Assembly (NCBI GenBank): GCA_038239195.1
Contig: JBBSEZ010000046.1
Location: 1 to 33,767, forward strand
From: JBBSEZ01 sp038239195
GTDB taxonomy: Bacteria > Planctomycetota > Planctomycetia > Gemmatales > Gemmataceae
Reading direction: 5' to 3'
Length of the DNA: 33,767 bases
Below, in pieces: positions 6,763 to 14,876 of the stretch; position 1 is the first letter of the stretch, and every line of letters starts with the position of its first letter. A program made the position numbers and the translations under genes. Below the pieces are notes generated by a model that ran no database searches, was not told the origin of the DNA, and saw only the letters and a list, made by a program, of their open reading frames with translations.

Positions 6763-9633
6763 ATGCCAACCGCCAACGAAGTCCGCCAGCAGTTCATCGA
6801 CTTTTTCGTGAAGAAGCACGGCCATACCTTCGTGCCTTCGTCGAGCGTCGTCCCGCACGACGACCCGACGCTGCTGTTCAGCAACGCCGGCATGAACCAG
6901 TTCAAGGACGTGTTCCTCGGCACGGGCACGCGGCCCTACAAGCGCGCGGCCAACACGCAGAAGTGCATCCGCGCCGGCGGCAAGCACAACGACCTCGACG
7001 ACGTGGGCAAGGACACCTATCACCACACCTTCTTCGAGATGCTCGGCAACTGGAGCTTCGGCGACTACTTCAAGAAAGAAGCCATCTCCTGGGCGTGGGA
7101 GCTGCTCACGCAGGTGTGGGGCCTCGACAAGTCACGCCTGCACGCGACGGTCTTCGAGGGCGACGCGAAGGAGGGCCTGGCGCCCGACGACGAGGCGGCG
7201 GAGCTGTGGCGGACGGTGACAGACATCGACCCGGCGCACGTCCACAAGGGCAACAAGAAGGACAACTTCTGGGAGATGGGCGAGACGGGGCCGTGCGGGC
7301 CCTGCACCGAGATCCACATCGACCGCACGCCCGGCAAGACCGGCGGCAAGCTCGTCAACGCCGGGACGCCCGACGCGATCGAGATATGGAACCTCGTGTT
7401 CATCCAGTTCAATCGCGGGGCGGACGGCAAGCTGACGCCACTGCCGGCGAAGCACGTCGATACGGGGATGGGGTTCGAGCGCGTCACGGCGGTGTTGCAG
7501 GGCAAGGGCAGCAACTACGACACGGACGTGTTCGCGCCGATCTTCGCGGCGATCCAGAAGGTGACGGGGGCGCCGGCGTACTCGGGGAAGCTGGAGGACT
7601 TACGAGACACGGCATATCGCGTGATCGGCGACCACATCCGGACGCTGACGTTCGCGCTGACGGACGGGGCGCAGATCGGCAATCTGGGCCGCGACTACGT
7701 GCTCAAGCGCATCTTGCGTCGGGCGGAGCGCTACGGCCGGCAGTACCTCGGGGCGACGAAGCCGTTCCTTGCGGAACTCGTGCCGACTGTCGTCGAGACG
7801 ATGGGCCAGGCATTCCCGGAGCTGAAACGCGACCCGGGCAAGGTGAGTGCGGTGGTCCGCGAGGAGGAGGAGAGCTTTATCCGCACGCTTGATCGCGGGA
7901 TCCAGTTGTTCCAACAGGCAACAGCGACGGCCATTGGAATGGCCCTGCAACAGAAGACGGGCAAGAAATACGTCACCCACGGAAAGGCGCAGATGGCTGT
8001 CGAAGAAGCGGATTTCTCCACCCTCCCCCGATTCGGCTTGTACTTTGAGGGTGAGGAAAAGCCAGTTCGGTTGCCTGGTGAATTCAGCGAAGTGAAAAAG
8101 TTCATCCACCGAGAAATCGGGTTGCCCGTTCGACTCTCCGGGACAGACGTGTTCAAACTGCACGACACCTACGGAATCTACATCGACATCACGGAGCAAA
8201 TGGCGAGCGAAGCGGGGTTGAGTGTTGATCGCGCCGGGTACGATCAGGCCATGCTAGAGGCGAAAAATCGGACTCGTCAAGGCCACAAGAAGCACGTCAT
8301 CAGCGCCGTCACGGGCGAGCTCCCGAAGACCGACGACTCGCCCAAGCATGGCCCCCCGTCTGCCACTGGCAAGGTCGTTGGCTGGGTGAAGGACAACGTC
8401 GTCGTGAAGTCCGGCCAACTCGCCGAGGGCGACGAGGTCGGCCTGCTGCTCGACCGCACCAACTTCTACGCCGAGCAGGGCGGGCAGGTCGGCGACGTCG
8501 GCACGGTCGCCACCCCAACGGGGACGTTCGAGGTCGAGGACACGCAGAAGCTCGGCGACGCGGTGCTGCACGTTGGGCGCGTGGTCGATGGCAAACTGGA
8601 GGTCGGCCAGTCGGCGACGCTTGAGGTGGGAGGCGGGCGGCCCGATACCATGCGCAACCACACGGCGACGCACCTGCTCAACTGGGCGCTGCGCAAGGTG
8701 CTGGGCGAGCACGTCGAGCAGAAAGGCTCGCTGGTCGATGCGGAGAAGACGCGCTTCGACTTCACCCACGACAAACCGCTCGCGCCGGAGCAGGTCGCGG
8801 AGGTCGAGCGGCTGGTCAACGAAAAGGTCTACGCCGATCTGCCAGTGACGGCGATCGCGATGCCGCTCGGCGAAGCGAAGAAGGTCCCCGGCGTGCGTGC
8901 CGTCTTCGGGGAGAAGTACCCCGACCCGGTGCGCGTTCTGCTCGTTGGACCGGAGAAGCCGGAGCAAGCGACGCTCGAAACGTCGGTCGAGTTCTGCGGC
9001 GGGACGCACCTGGCGCACACGGGGCAGGCGGGCTTCTTCAAGATCGTCGGGCAGGAGGGCGTCGCCAAGGGCGTGCGCCGCCTGACGGGCGTCACCGGGC
9101 CGAAGGCGGTCGAGGCGGTGCAGCGGCTCGCGGCCGTGGTCGAGGACCTGAGCGCGCGCCTCAACTGCCGCCCGGAGGAAGTGCCGGGCCGCATCGAATC
9201 ACTCCAAGAGGAGTTGAAGAAGTTGCAGGCGCAGGCGAAGAAGGGCGCCGCCACCGACCTGGCCGGGGCGGGCGACAAGTTGTTCGCCGAGGCGGTCGAG
9301 GCGGGCGGGGCGAAGATCATCGTCGGCGAGGTGCCCGCGGCGTCGGTGGAGCAGTTGCGGGGGCAGGTCGATCGGCTGCGCCAGAGGGCGAAGAGCTGCG
9401 TGGTGCTGCTCGGCTGGGTGCAAGACGGCAAGGTCGGGCTGCTGAGCGGCGTGACGGACGACCTGACGCACAAGATCGAGGCGGGGAAGTTGGTCGGCGA
9501 GGTGGCGAAGGTCGTCGGGGGCAAGGGCGGCGGGCGCAAGGACATGGCGCAGGCGGGCGGGAGCGATCCCAGCAAGCTCGGCGAGGCGCTGGCGCTGGGG
9601 CGGAGGGTGGCGCGGGAGAAGTTGGGGGGATAG
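6763..9633 (+). CDS. alaS: Alanyl-tRNA synthetase
   Basis: A 956-residue AlaRS, longer than the usual ~870-880. The N-terminal catalytic core is canonical (FSNAGMNQFKDVFLG, KCIRAGGKHNDLDDVG, HTFFEMLGNWSFGDYF, ETGPCGPCTEIH). The editing domain carries HxxxH at H633/H637 and CGGTH with C745 and H749, so mischarged tRNA can be hydrolysed. The C-terminal domain ends with the GGGKGGGRKDMAQAGG motif. Two oddities lie together: about 65-70 extra residues (roughly 384-456) between the RTLDRGIQLF helix and LSGTDVFKLHDTYG, compared with the short linker in E. coli, and a drop in GC to about 55% over 7921-8280 against 65-72% in lines sampled on either side (hand counts). The frame is intact. The ATG at 6763 has only a weak Shine-Dalgarno, GAGAG, within a palindrome. 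Confidence 0.96.
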   Translation: MPTANEVRQQFIDFFVKKHGHTFVPSSSVVPHDDPTLLFSNAGMNQFKDVFLGTGTRPYKRAANTQKCIRAGGKHNDLDDVGKDTYHHTFFEMLGNWSFGDYFKKEAISWAWELLTQVWGLDKSRLHATVFEGDAKEGLAPDDEAAELWRTVTDIDPAHVHKGNKKDNFWEMGETGPCGPCTEIHIDRTPGKTGGKLVNAGTPDAIEIWNLVFIQFNRGADGKLTPLPAKHVDTGMGFERVTAVLQGKGSNYDTDVFAPIFAAIQKVTGAPAYSGKLEDLRDTAYRVIGDHIRTLTFALTDGAQIGNLGRDYVLKRILRRAERYGRQYLGATKPFLAELVPTVVETMGQAFPELKRDPGKVSAVVREEEESFIRTLDRGIQLFQQATATAIGMALQQKTGKKYVTHGKAQMAVEEADFSTLPRFGLYFEGEEKPVRLPGEFSEVKKFIHREIGLPVRLSGTDVFKLHDTYGIYIDITEQMASEAGLSVDRAGYDQAMLEAKNRTRQGHKKHVISAVTGELPKTDDSPKHGPPSATGKVVGWVKDNVVVKSGQLAEGDEVGLLLDRTNFYAEQGGQVGDVGTVATPTGTFEVEDTQKLGDAVLHVGRVVDGKLEVGQSATLEVGGGRPDTMRNHTATHLLNWALRKVLGEHVEQKGSLVDAEKTRFDFTHDKPLAPEQVAEVERLVNEKVYADLPVTAIAMPLGEAKKVPGVRAVFGEKYPDPVRVLLVGPEKPEQATLETSVEFCGGTHLAHTGQAGFFKIVGQEGVAKGVRRLTGVTGPKAVEAVQRLAAVVEDLSARLNCRPEEVPGRIESLQEELKKLQAQAKKGAATDLAGAGDKLFAEAVEAGGAKIIVGEVPAASVEQLRGQVDRLRQRAKSCVVLLGWVQDGKVGLLSGVTDDLTHKIEAGKLVGEVAKVVGGKGGGRKDMAQAGGSDPSKLGEALALGRRVAREKLGG

Positions 9634-9665
9634 GGCGTGATGGGACAGGCATCGAGCATCGAGAG

Positions 9666-10313
9666 TTATGGCGACCCACCGCCCATCTGTTGCCGCGCCC
9701 ATGCTCGAAACTCGCGCATCAGCGTCGTCTCATCGATCTGCGCCCGCCGTGCCAGGAAGCCCGATACGTCCGCCACGCTCAGCGCTGGAAAGGCCCGGCT
9801 GTTCGCCGAAGTGGCATAGCTCCGGTCGGGCTGGAGCATCGAGAACGTCAATTGCTGGCCGTCAAAGCACCACACCTCGGGCACGCCCAGGCCGGCGTAC
9901 ATGCCCATCCGGTCGAGGGAACTGCTGGTGATGTCGATCTCGACCACCAGGTCGGGCGGCGGATCGGTGCGGAAGTCGATGGCGTCGCGGCCGCGCATCC
10001 GGGCCTCCTGGGCGATCCAGTAGCACTGGTCCGGCTCGAGGCCCCGCTTGCGCGGGCGGCGAAAGGTCATCGAGCCATAGCCCGCCAGCGGAATGTTCAT
10101 CTCTTCCGTCAGCGCCTCGATGAATCGGCCGAGCAGTCGCTTGTAGTGCTCGTGTTGCGGAGACGTGGTCATGATCTCTAGCGCCCCCCGGTCGTAGGTG
10201 AGCCGGATGCCGGGCCGCCCGTCGAAGACGCGCAGCAAGCGCCGGTAGGCGCGCCAGTCGATGCCATGCAGGAGCACGCTTCGCCCTGCCGCGGGCGCAG
10301 ACACGGTGGACAT
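9666..10313 (-). CDS. Uma2-family endonuclease (DUF820)
   Basis: A 215-residue protein of the Uma2/DUF820 family, which has the PD-(D/E)xK nuclease fold. Visible family features are GALEIMTTSPQHEHY (E46, H54, H56), EPDQCYWI (E93, D95), PPPDLVVEID (D121, E125) and VPEVWCFD. These supply the acidic residues of the fold, although the usual lysine after the second acidic residue is not evident (VVEID). The family is heavily expanded in cyanobacteria and planctomycetes and its biological role is unsettled. Its ATG is 12 bp after the stop of the YhaM-like gene, suggesting a shared transcript, and it converges on alaS with only 32 bp between the stops. Confidence 0.88.
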   Translation of the reverse strand: MSTVSAPAAGRSVLLHGIDWRAYRRLLRVFDGRPGIRLTYDRGALEIMTTSPQHEHYKRLLGRFIEALTEEMNIPLAGYGSMTFRRPRKRGLEPDQCYWIAQEARMRGRDAIDFRTDPPPDLVVEIDITSSSLDRMGMYAGLGVPEVWCFDGQQLTFSMLQPDRSYATSANSRAFPALSVADVSGFLARRAQIDETTLMREFRAWARQQMGGGSP

Positions 10314-10325
10314 CGTCCCCTCCTA

Positions 10326-11348
10326 TCACTCCCCCTCCACAGGCCCCGTCTCCGCCGCCGCGCCGCCGGCCCCGCCGCGGAAGAGCCGACGCTGGAGCGA
10401 CTGGTTGTACGGCGTCCACGCCGCCGGCCCGCTAATCTCGCGGATGTCGCGCGTGAACGTGTGCAGCTTGGCGTCGAAATTGTCGAGATAGTGCAGCGCG
10501 ATGGCCTCCGGCGTCATCGGCAGGACCGGGCTGCCGAACTCGTGCGTGCCGTGATGGCTCACAATCAGGTGCTTGAGGCGCAGGAGCAGCTCGGTCGGGA
10601 ACGCCTCGCCCGTCAGGTCGCGCACGCGCTGCACTTGCTCGTTGAGCATCTCGACGCCGAGGACCAGGTGGCCCACGAGTTGGCCCTCGTCGCTGTAGCC
10701 GAAGGAGCGGTCGTAGGTCAGTTCGCGCACCTTGCCGACGTCGTGCAGGAAGATGCCGACCAGGAGCAGGTCGCGGTCGAGCTCGGGGTAGAGGGGCGCC
10801 AGGCGGTCGGCGCCGTCGAGCATGGTGACGACGTGTTCGAGCAGCCCGCCGAGGTAGGCGTGGTGGTTGCGTACGCCGGCGGGGGCCCGGCAAAAGCCCT
10901 GCATCAGCTCCTCGTCCATCAGGAAGCACTCGGTAAGCGCGCGCAGGTGGGGGCTCTGGAGCTTGCGCAAGAGCGTGCGCAGGCGCTCGTAGAGCTTGCT
11001 GACGTCCTGCTCGGTGTGGGGGAGGAAGTCGGCCAGCTCGACGCGCTCGGGGGCAACGCGGTCGAGGTTGTTGAGGATCATCTGCAAGGCGCCCTGGAAC
11101 AGTTGCACCTTGCCCTTGACCAGGAGGAAATCGCCGGCCTCGAAGGAGCGAAAGACCTGCTCCCCCGCGTTCCACAGCCGGGCGCTGATGGTGCCGGTCC
11201 GGTCGCGCAGTTCCAGTTGCAGGAAGAGGTTGCCGTTGCGGTTGGCGCGGAGCTGCTTATCGACGACGAGGTAGACCTCCTCGACGTTGTCGCCATCGGC
11301 GAACTGCTGCACGAAGCGCCGGGTGGGAGGGATGGAGGAGGGAGTCAT
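10326..11348 (-). CDS. YhaM-like 3'-5' exoribonuclease (OB fold plus HD domain)
   Basis: A 340-residue protein with an N-terminal OB-fold nucleic-acid-binding domain (about 20-100: VVDKQLRANRNGNLFLQLELRD, TGTISARLWN, GDFLLVKGKVQLFQGALQM) and an HD metal-dependent phosphohydrolase domain. HD ligands are seen as HH at 162-163, HDVGK with H202/D203, and SHHG at 264-267. The order and length match B. subtilis YhaM, a 3'-5' exoribonuclease that also degrades single-stranded DNA. The C-terminus GGAGGAAAETG is a low-complexity tail. A promoter (TTGACG, 16 bp, TGTAAT) stands 41 bp upstream. Uma2 follows after 12 bp, placing two putative nucleases in one transcript. Confidence 0.88.
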   Translation of the reverse strand: MTPSSIPPTRRFVQQFADGDNVEEVYLVVDKQLRANRNGNLFLQLELRDRTGTISARLWNAGEQVFRSFEAGDFLLVKGKVQLFQGALQMILNNLDRVAPERVELADFLPHTEQDVSKLYERLRTLLRKLQSPHLRALTECFLMDEELMQGFCRAPAGVRNHHAYLGGLLEHVVTMLDGADRLAPLYPELDRDLLLVGIFLHDVGKVRELTYDRSFGYSDEGQLVGHLVLGVEMLNEQVQRVRDLTGEAFPTELLLRLKHLIVSHHGTHEFGSPVLPMTPEAIALHYLDNFDAKLHTFTRDIREISGPAAWTPYNQSLQRRLFRGGAGGAAAETGPVEGE

Positions 11349-11388
11349 GAACGGAGGCCCTCGAAGGCGGCGAACCTGGGACGTCGCT

Positions 11389-11416
11389 ATTACATCGCCC
11401 GCGTGGCGGACGTCAA
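11389..11416 (-). promoter_or_regulatory. Promoter for the YhaM-like/Uma2 pair
   Basis: On the minus strand: -35 TTGACG (11416-11411), 16-bp spacer, -10 TGTAAT (11394-11389), ending 41 bp before the ATG at 11348. It lies in the 105-bp gap after the solute-binding-protein gene, so the nuclease pair can be transcribed on its own. Confidence 0.5.
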
Positions 11417-11453
11417 GGCGCCCCGTTGTCCGCTGCCCTGTCCCGGCGCCCGG

Positions 11454-14222
11454 TCACGGCCCCAGGCGCCAGCGCTCGACGTTCGCGAACACTCCCTCCG
11501 GGCCCAGTGGCGGGGCCTTCACCCGGCTCCGGTGCGCCATCAGCGGATCGAGCTGCCACAGCGGCACGAACGGCATCTCGCTCATCAAAAAGGCCTGGTG
11601 CAGCGCCCACGCGCGATCCCGCACCTTCACGAAGTCGCGCCGGTTCGCCATGTTCTCCGCCAGGGCAACCAGGGGCCCGGAATAGTCCAGGTAGTTGCGC
11701 GTGGTAAAGCGCTCGCCGCTCGGGCCCAGGATCGGCATCAACCAGAACGACTCGTCCTGGTAGTCGTGGTGGAAGTACGCCAGCTCGTAATCGCGCCGCT
11801 CCACCGCCTCGCGCACCTTCCCGGCCTCCTCCGGCTTCGGGCGGAGCGTCAGCCCCGGCAGTACCTTCCCCACCTCCGTACACAGCTCCTTCATCGCCTT
11901 GTCCAGTTCTGGATCGCCCTTCGGGTAGAGCAGGTCCAGCGCGATCTCCTTGGCGCGCAGCCCCTCCTGCGCCTTCTTGAAGATCTCGCCAGCGCCCACC
12001 GCGTCGAAGGGGTCGAGGCTGCCCTCCACGCGCCCTTTCAGCTTCGGGTTGCAGGCCCACGAGCCGGCGGGGTAAGGCCCGTTCAGCGCCTTGTGGACCG
12101 TCTGCCCCAGCAGCTTCGAGCGGAAGTGATCGTCGAGCAACTTCTCTCGGTCGATCGCCTTGCTCAGCGCCAGCCGCAAATGGGGGCTCTTCAGCTCCAC
12201 CTTCTCGTGATTGACCGCCAGGAAGTAGATGCGCCGGTTTGGCCGAGTCGCCTTCGGCACCACCACCTCGATCCCTGGCTTGCCCTTCAAGCCCGCCGCC
12301 TCGGCCGCGCTCAGGCCCAGCGCCACGTCCAGCTTCCCCGCCAGGAGCGCCGGCCCCGGCTCCCACTTGCCCGTCGCGTCGGCCAGGCCGATCAGCCTGA
12401 TTTCCCCGATCCTCGGCAGCTCCTCCTTGCCCACCCGGCCCCCATACGTCTCGCTCGCCTCGAACTTCCGATAAGGCTTGCGATTCCGATCGTCGGTGAA
12501 GTCGCCCTCCTTGTAGACGTAGGGCCCACTCCCCACGGATGGGTTTTTCGCGAACGCTTCCGACGCCACCTGGAGCGCTCCCACGTGCTCCGGCACGATC
12601 TTGAACGTCATCAGCGCCAGCGGATCGACGTAGCCCTGGCGCAGCATCACCCGCACGCGCGTCGAATCGCCGCCGATCACCGCGTCCTCGAGCACGTGGC
12701 CCCAGGCGATCGGCCGGGCCGTGGTGCGGTCCGCCTTGAGTTGCTCCACCGTGAACTTGACGTCGCCCGCCGTCACCGGCTCGCCGTCCGACCAGCGCGC
12801 GTTGGGTGGCAGCCGAAACTCCCTCCCCAGCGGCACCACCTTCGGCCGGCCCTCCGACAGCGCCGGGCGATGCGCCAGCCCCCCTCGCACCAGCGGCTCG
12901 AACACCAGCTCCACCGCCCGCAACTCGCTGTCCGTCCACGCCCGCGCCGGCGACATGTAGATCGGCAGGTGGCGCACCCCCACGCGCAGCATGCCCTGCG
13001 GCGCCCCGGCCGTGGTCGCCCCTGGCACGTGCGGCCAGGCCGCCCGGGCCAGCTCCGCGCGCTGCTCGCGCGCCTTGCGGCGCGAGGCCGGCTCGCCCTT
13101 CATCGGGGCCAACTTCTCCGCCCGCTGCACCAGCGCTTTCGCCTGCTTGCGCAGTCCCTCGCCCACCGGCCTCACCACCACCTGTCCGGCGAAATCGCCA
13201 TCGAGCAAGCGCAGCTCCTCCAGCCGCTTGCCCAGCGCCTTCGCCTTCGCCTCCTGCAGCTCTCCGTCGCTGTCGGCCACGTCCGCCACGTCGGTCAGCG
13301 CCTGCTTCGTCAGGCCCTCCAGGCCGCGGCGAATCCGGTCGCGCTCCCCCGCCTCGGGATACGTCTCGACCAGCCGCCGCGCCAGGCCGAACGCCGGGCC
13401 CCACTCCTCGGCCTTGCCGAGTTGCTCGAGTTGCTCCAGCAGCACCCCCAGCAACTGCCCGCGCAACTCCGTCCCCACTCCCGCCCACCCCTCGCCCTTG
13501 CGCACGCCGGTCTCGCGCGCCGAAGCGTGAAAGCGCAGCACCGCCGACAGCGCCTGCTCCGCCGCCTGCAACTGCTCGGCGCGCGGCAGCTGTTTCGGAT
13601 CGAGCTTCAGCTCCAGGAACTCGTTGACCTTGTCCCGGGCGATCCACTCGTAATAGGCGAGCGCTTCGATCGACCGGGCCGGCTCTATCCGGGTGCGCAA
13701 CCGGCTCCCGGTCTTCTTGTCGAGGATGCGCAGCGTCACCTTCCCGGTCAGGTCGCCCACGTTGGGCGCGAAGACTGGCAGCGGCGCCACGTGGAACACC
13801 CCGCCGGGCCGCTCCGAGCCGCCGATCTTGATGCTCAGCCCGCGCACCTTGACCACGTCGTGCGGCTCGCCCAGCGCGCGGAACAAGTCGGCCACCTCTT
13901 TGTGGCGCGCGTTGCGCGCGGCCACGCGCAGGTCGATCGCCACCGGGGCCGGGCGCACGGCCGGCTCTTTCTCCTTGGGCTCATCGGCGTGGGCCACCTT
14001 GCGCTTCGGCTTGGGCTCGTCCTCCTCCTCGACGCGCGGCTTGCGCACCGGCTTGACCTCGTCCTCTTCCTCGACGCGGCCACTCTTGGGCTCGCCCTCC
14101 TGGCCCACGAGGAGGCGCGCGCACCCGTCCATCAACAGCCAGGCGGCGAAACCAGCCGTCAGCACGAGGGCCAGAGTCAGGCGGAGGGGGAGCGCTTGCC
14201 AAAGAGGACGGCTGCCGTTCAT
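11454..14222 (-). CDS. Membrane-anchored peptide/nickel-type solute-binding protein with long N-terminal extension
   Basis: A 922-residue protein. Residues about 12-31 form a hydrophobic anchor ending LLMDGC, a poor lipobox, so it is probably a membrane-anchored exported protein rather than a proven lipoprotein. Then comes a charged linker with two near copies of RVEEEDExKPxRK (about 49-61 and 63-75), an uncharacterised mixed/helical region (about 95-400), and from about 410 a family-5 (oligopeptide/nickel, SBP_bac_5) binding domain: ELVFEPLVRGG, the hallmark LPPNARWSDGEPVTAGDVKFTVEQL region, and FAKNPSVGSGPYVYKE. Ordinary family members are ~500-600 aa. No ABC permease or ATPase for peptides adjoins it. 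The ATG at 14222 is chosen because an anchor follows directly; the frame is open further upstream but runs past the promoter. Confidence 0.82.
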   Translation of the reverse strand: MNGSRPLWQALPLRLTLALVLTAGFAAWLLMDGCARLLVGQEGEPKSGRVEEEDEVKPVRKPRVEEEDEPKPKRKVAHADEPKEKEPAVRPAPVAIDLRVAARNARHKEVADLFRALGEPHDVVKVRGLSIKIGGSERPGGVFHVAPLPVFAPNVGDLTGKVTLRILDKKTGSRLRTRIEPARSIEALAYYEWIARDKVNEFLELKLDPKQLPRAEQLQAAEQALSAVLRFHASARETGVRKGEGWAGVGTELRGQLLGVLLEQLEQLGKAEEWGPAFGLARRLVETYPEAGERDRIRRGLEGLTKQALTDVADVADSDGELQEAKAKALGKRLEELRLLDGDFAGQVVVRPVGEGLRKQAKALVQRAEKLAPMKGEPASRRKAREQRAELARAAWPHVPGATTAGAPQGMLRVGVRHLPIYMSPARAWTDSELRAVELVFEPLVRGGLAHRPALSEGRPKVVPLGREFRLPPNARWSDGEPVTAGDVKFTVEQLKADRTTARPIAWGHVLEDAVIGGDSTRVRVMLRQGYVDPLALMTFKIVPEHVGALQVASEAFAKNPSVGSGPYVYKEGDFTDDRNRKPYRKFEASETYGGRVGKEELPRIGEIRLIGLADATGKWEPGPALLAGKLDVALGLSAAEAAGLKGKPGIEVVVPKATRPNRRIYFLAVNHEKVELKSPHLRLALSKAIDREKLLDDHFRSKLLGQTVHKALNGPYPAGSWACNPKLKGRVEGSLDPFDAVGAGEIFKKAQEGLRAKEIALDLLYPKGDPELDKAMKELCTEVGKVLPGLTLRPKPEEAGKVREAVERRDYELAYFHHDYQDESFWLMPILGPSGERFTTRNYLDYSGPLVALAENMANRRDFVKVRDRAWALHQAFLMSEMPFVPLWQLDPLMAHRSRVKAPPLGPEGVFANVERWRLGP

Positions 14223-14271
14223 CGCGCGACCTCGGAATGGACGGGGAAGGAGGGAAACCGGGCCTGTCGCG

Positions 14272-14302
14272 ATTATACCGCGCGGCGTCGGGCCCGCGGC
14301 AA
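14272..14302 (-). promoter_or_regulatory. Promoter for the solute-binding protein
   Basis: A perfect -10 TATAAT (14277-14272) with a -35 TTGCCG (14302-14297) at a 19-bp spacing, about 50 bp before the ATG at 14222. The hexamer is exact but the spacing is long. It lies in the 214-bp divergent gap that also holds the promoter of the next gene. Confidence 0.5.
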
Positions 14303-14365
14303 GGGAAATGGCGAGGCCAGCACGTTCGCCGCTTACAGCTTGGCGCCAAGCCGCCCTCGTCCTGC

Positions 14366-14394
14366 TTGCGATCCGAGCCCGACTGTCGTAAAAT
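14366..14394 (+). promoter_or_regulatory. Promoter for the RHH/zinc-knuckle gene
   Basis: TTGCGA (14366-14371), 17-bp spacer, TAAAAT (14389-14394), 42 bp before the ATG at 14437. Both boxes and the spacing are close to sigma70 consensus. Confidence 0.5.
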
Positions 14395-14436
14395 GCACTC
14401 AACGGCCTAACGACCTCCCTCGCGGAGAACGATCCC

Positions 14437-14874
14437 ATGGCGCACAAGCCGGACAAGCCTGCCACCAAGACAGCCATCGTGGCGTTCAAGGTGGAGCAGG
14501 AGCTCGCCGACCTGCTCGACAAGCTCCCCAACAAGAGCGCCTTCATCCGCAAGGCCATCGCCGCCCAGCTCGGCGTCGCCTGCCCCCTCTGCCAGGGCAA
14601 GGGCGTGGTGCCTCGCGGCGTCCATGCCCACTTCGCCCCTCTGCTCAGCCAGTTCAAATCGCGCCACTGCGATGGCTGCGGCGATTCGCTCAAGCTGCCC
14701 CTCGAGCCCGACATGCTCGACGACGAGACGCGCGGCCGGCTCGAACAGTTCTTCCTCGGCGGCCCGCTCTACTGCGACGGCTGCTACGAGAAGGCGCCGA
14801 GCTGCGACGACTGCGGCTGGCACATCACCCCCGAACGCACCGCCGAGCACCTGCGCCAGGCGCACAAACACTGA
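14437..14874 (+). CDS. Ribbon-helix-helix-like protein with four CxxC zinc knuckles
   Basis: A 145-residue protein. Residues 12-45 (TAIVAFKVEQELADLLDKLPNKSAFIRKAI, quoted here as TAIVAFKVEQ...NKSAFIRKAI) look like a ribbon-helix-helix (CopG/MetJ-type) DNA-binding unit: a beta strand, then a helix, a turn and a second helix. The rest holds four CxxC pairs at C49/C52, C78/C81, C113/C116 and C123/C126, and the last pair is followed by histidines in a C2H2-like CxxCGWHxTPxxxxEHLRxxH arrangement. It should therefore bind DNA and two or more zinc ions, suggesting a metal- or redox-responsive regulator; this is inference. The stop at 14872-14874 is 2 nt before the GTG of the PLP decarboxylase, implying translational coupling. 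The combination is not one I recognise. Confidence 0.8.
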   Translation: MAHKPDKPATKTAIVAFKVEQELADLLDKLPNKSAFIRKAIAAQLGVACPLCQGKGVVPRGVHAHFAPLLSQFKSRHCDGCGDSLKLPLEPDMLDDETRGRLEQFFLGGPLYCDGCYEKAPSCDDCGWHITPERTAEHLRQAHKH

Positions 14875-14876
14875 AC

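Noticed and set aside
10266..14876. A 6-kb open plus-strand frame running from 10266 into the decarboxylase gene
   Set aside because: It is antisense to the YhaM-like and solute-binding-protein genes, has low-complexity Arg/Gln/Leu/His-rich translation with no family motifs, and is explained by high GC depleting stop codons.
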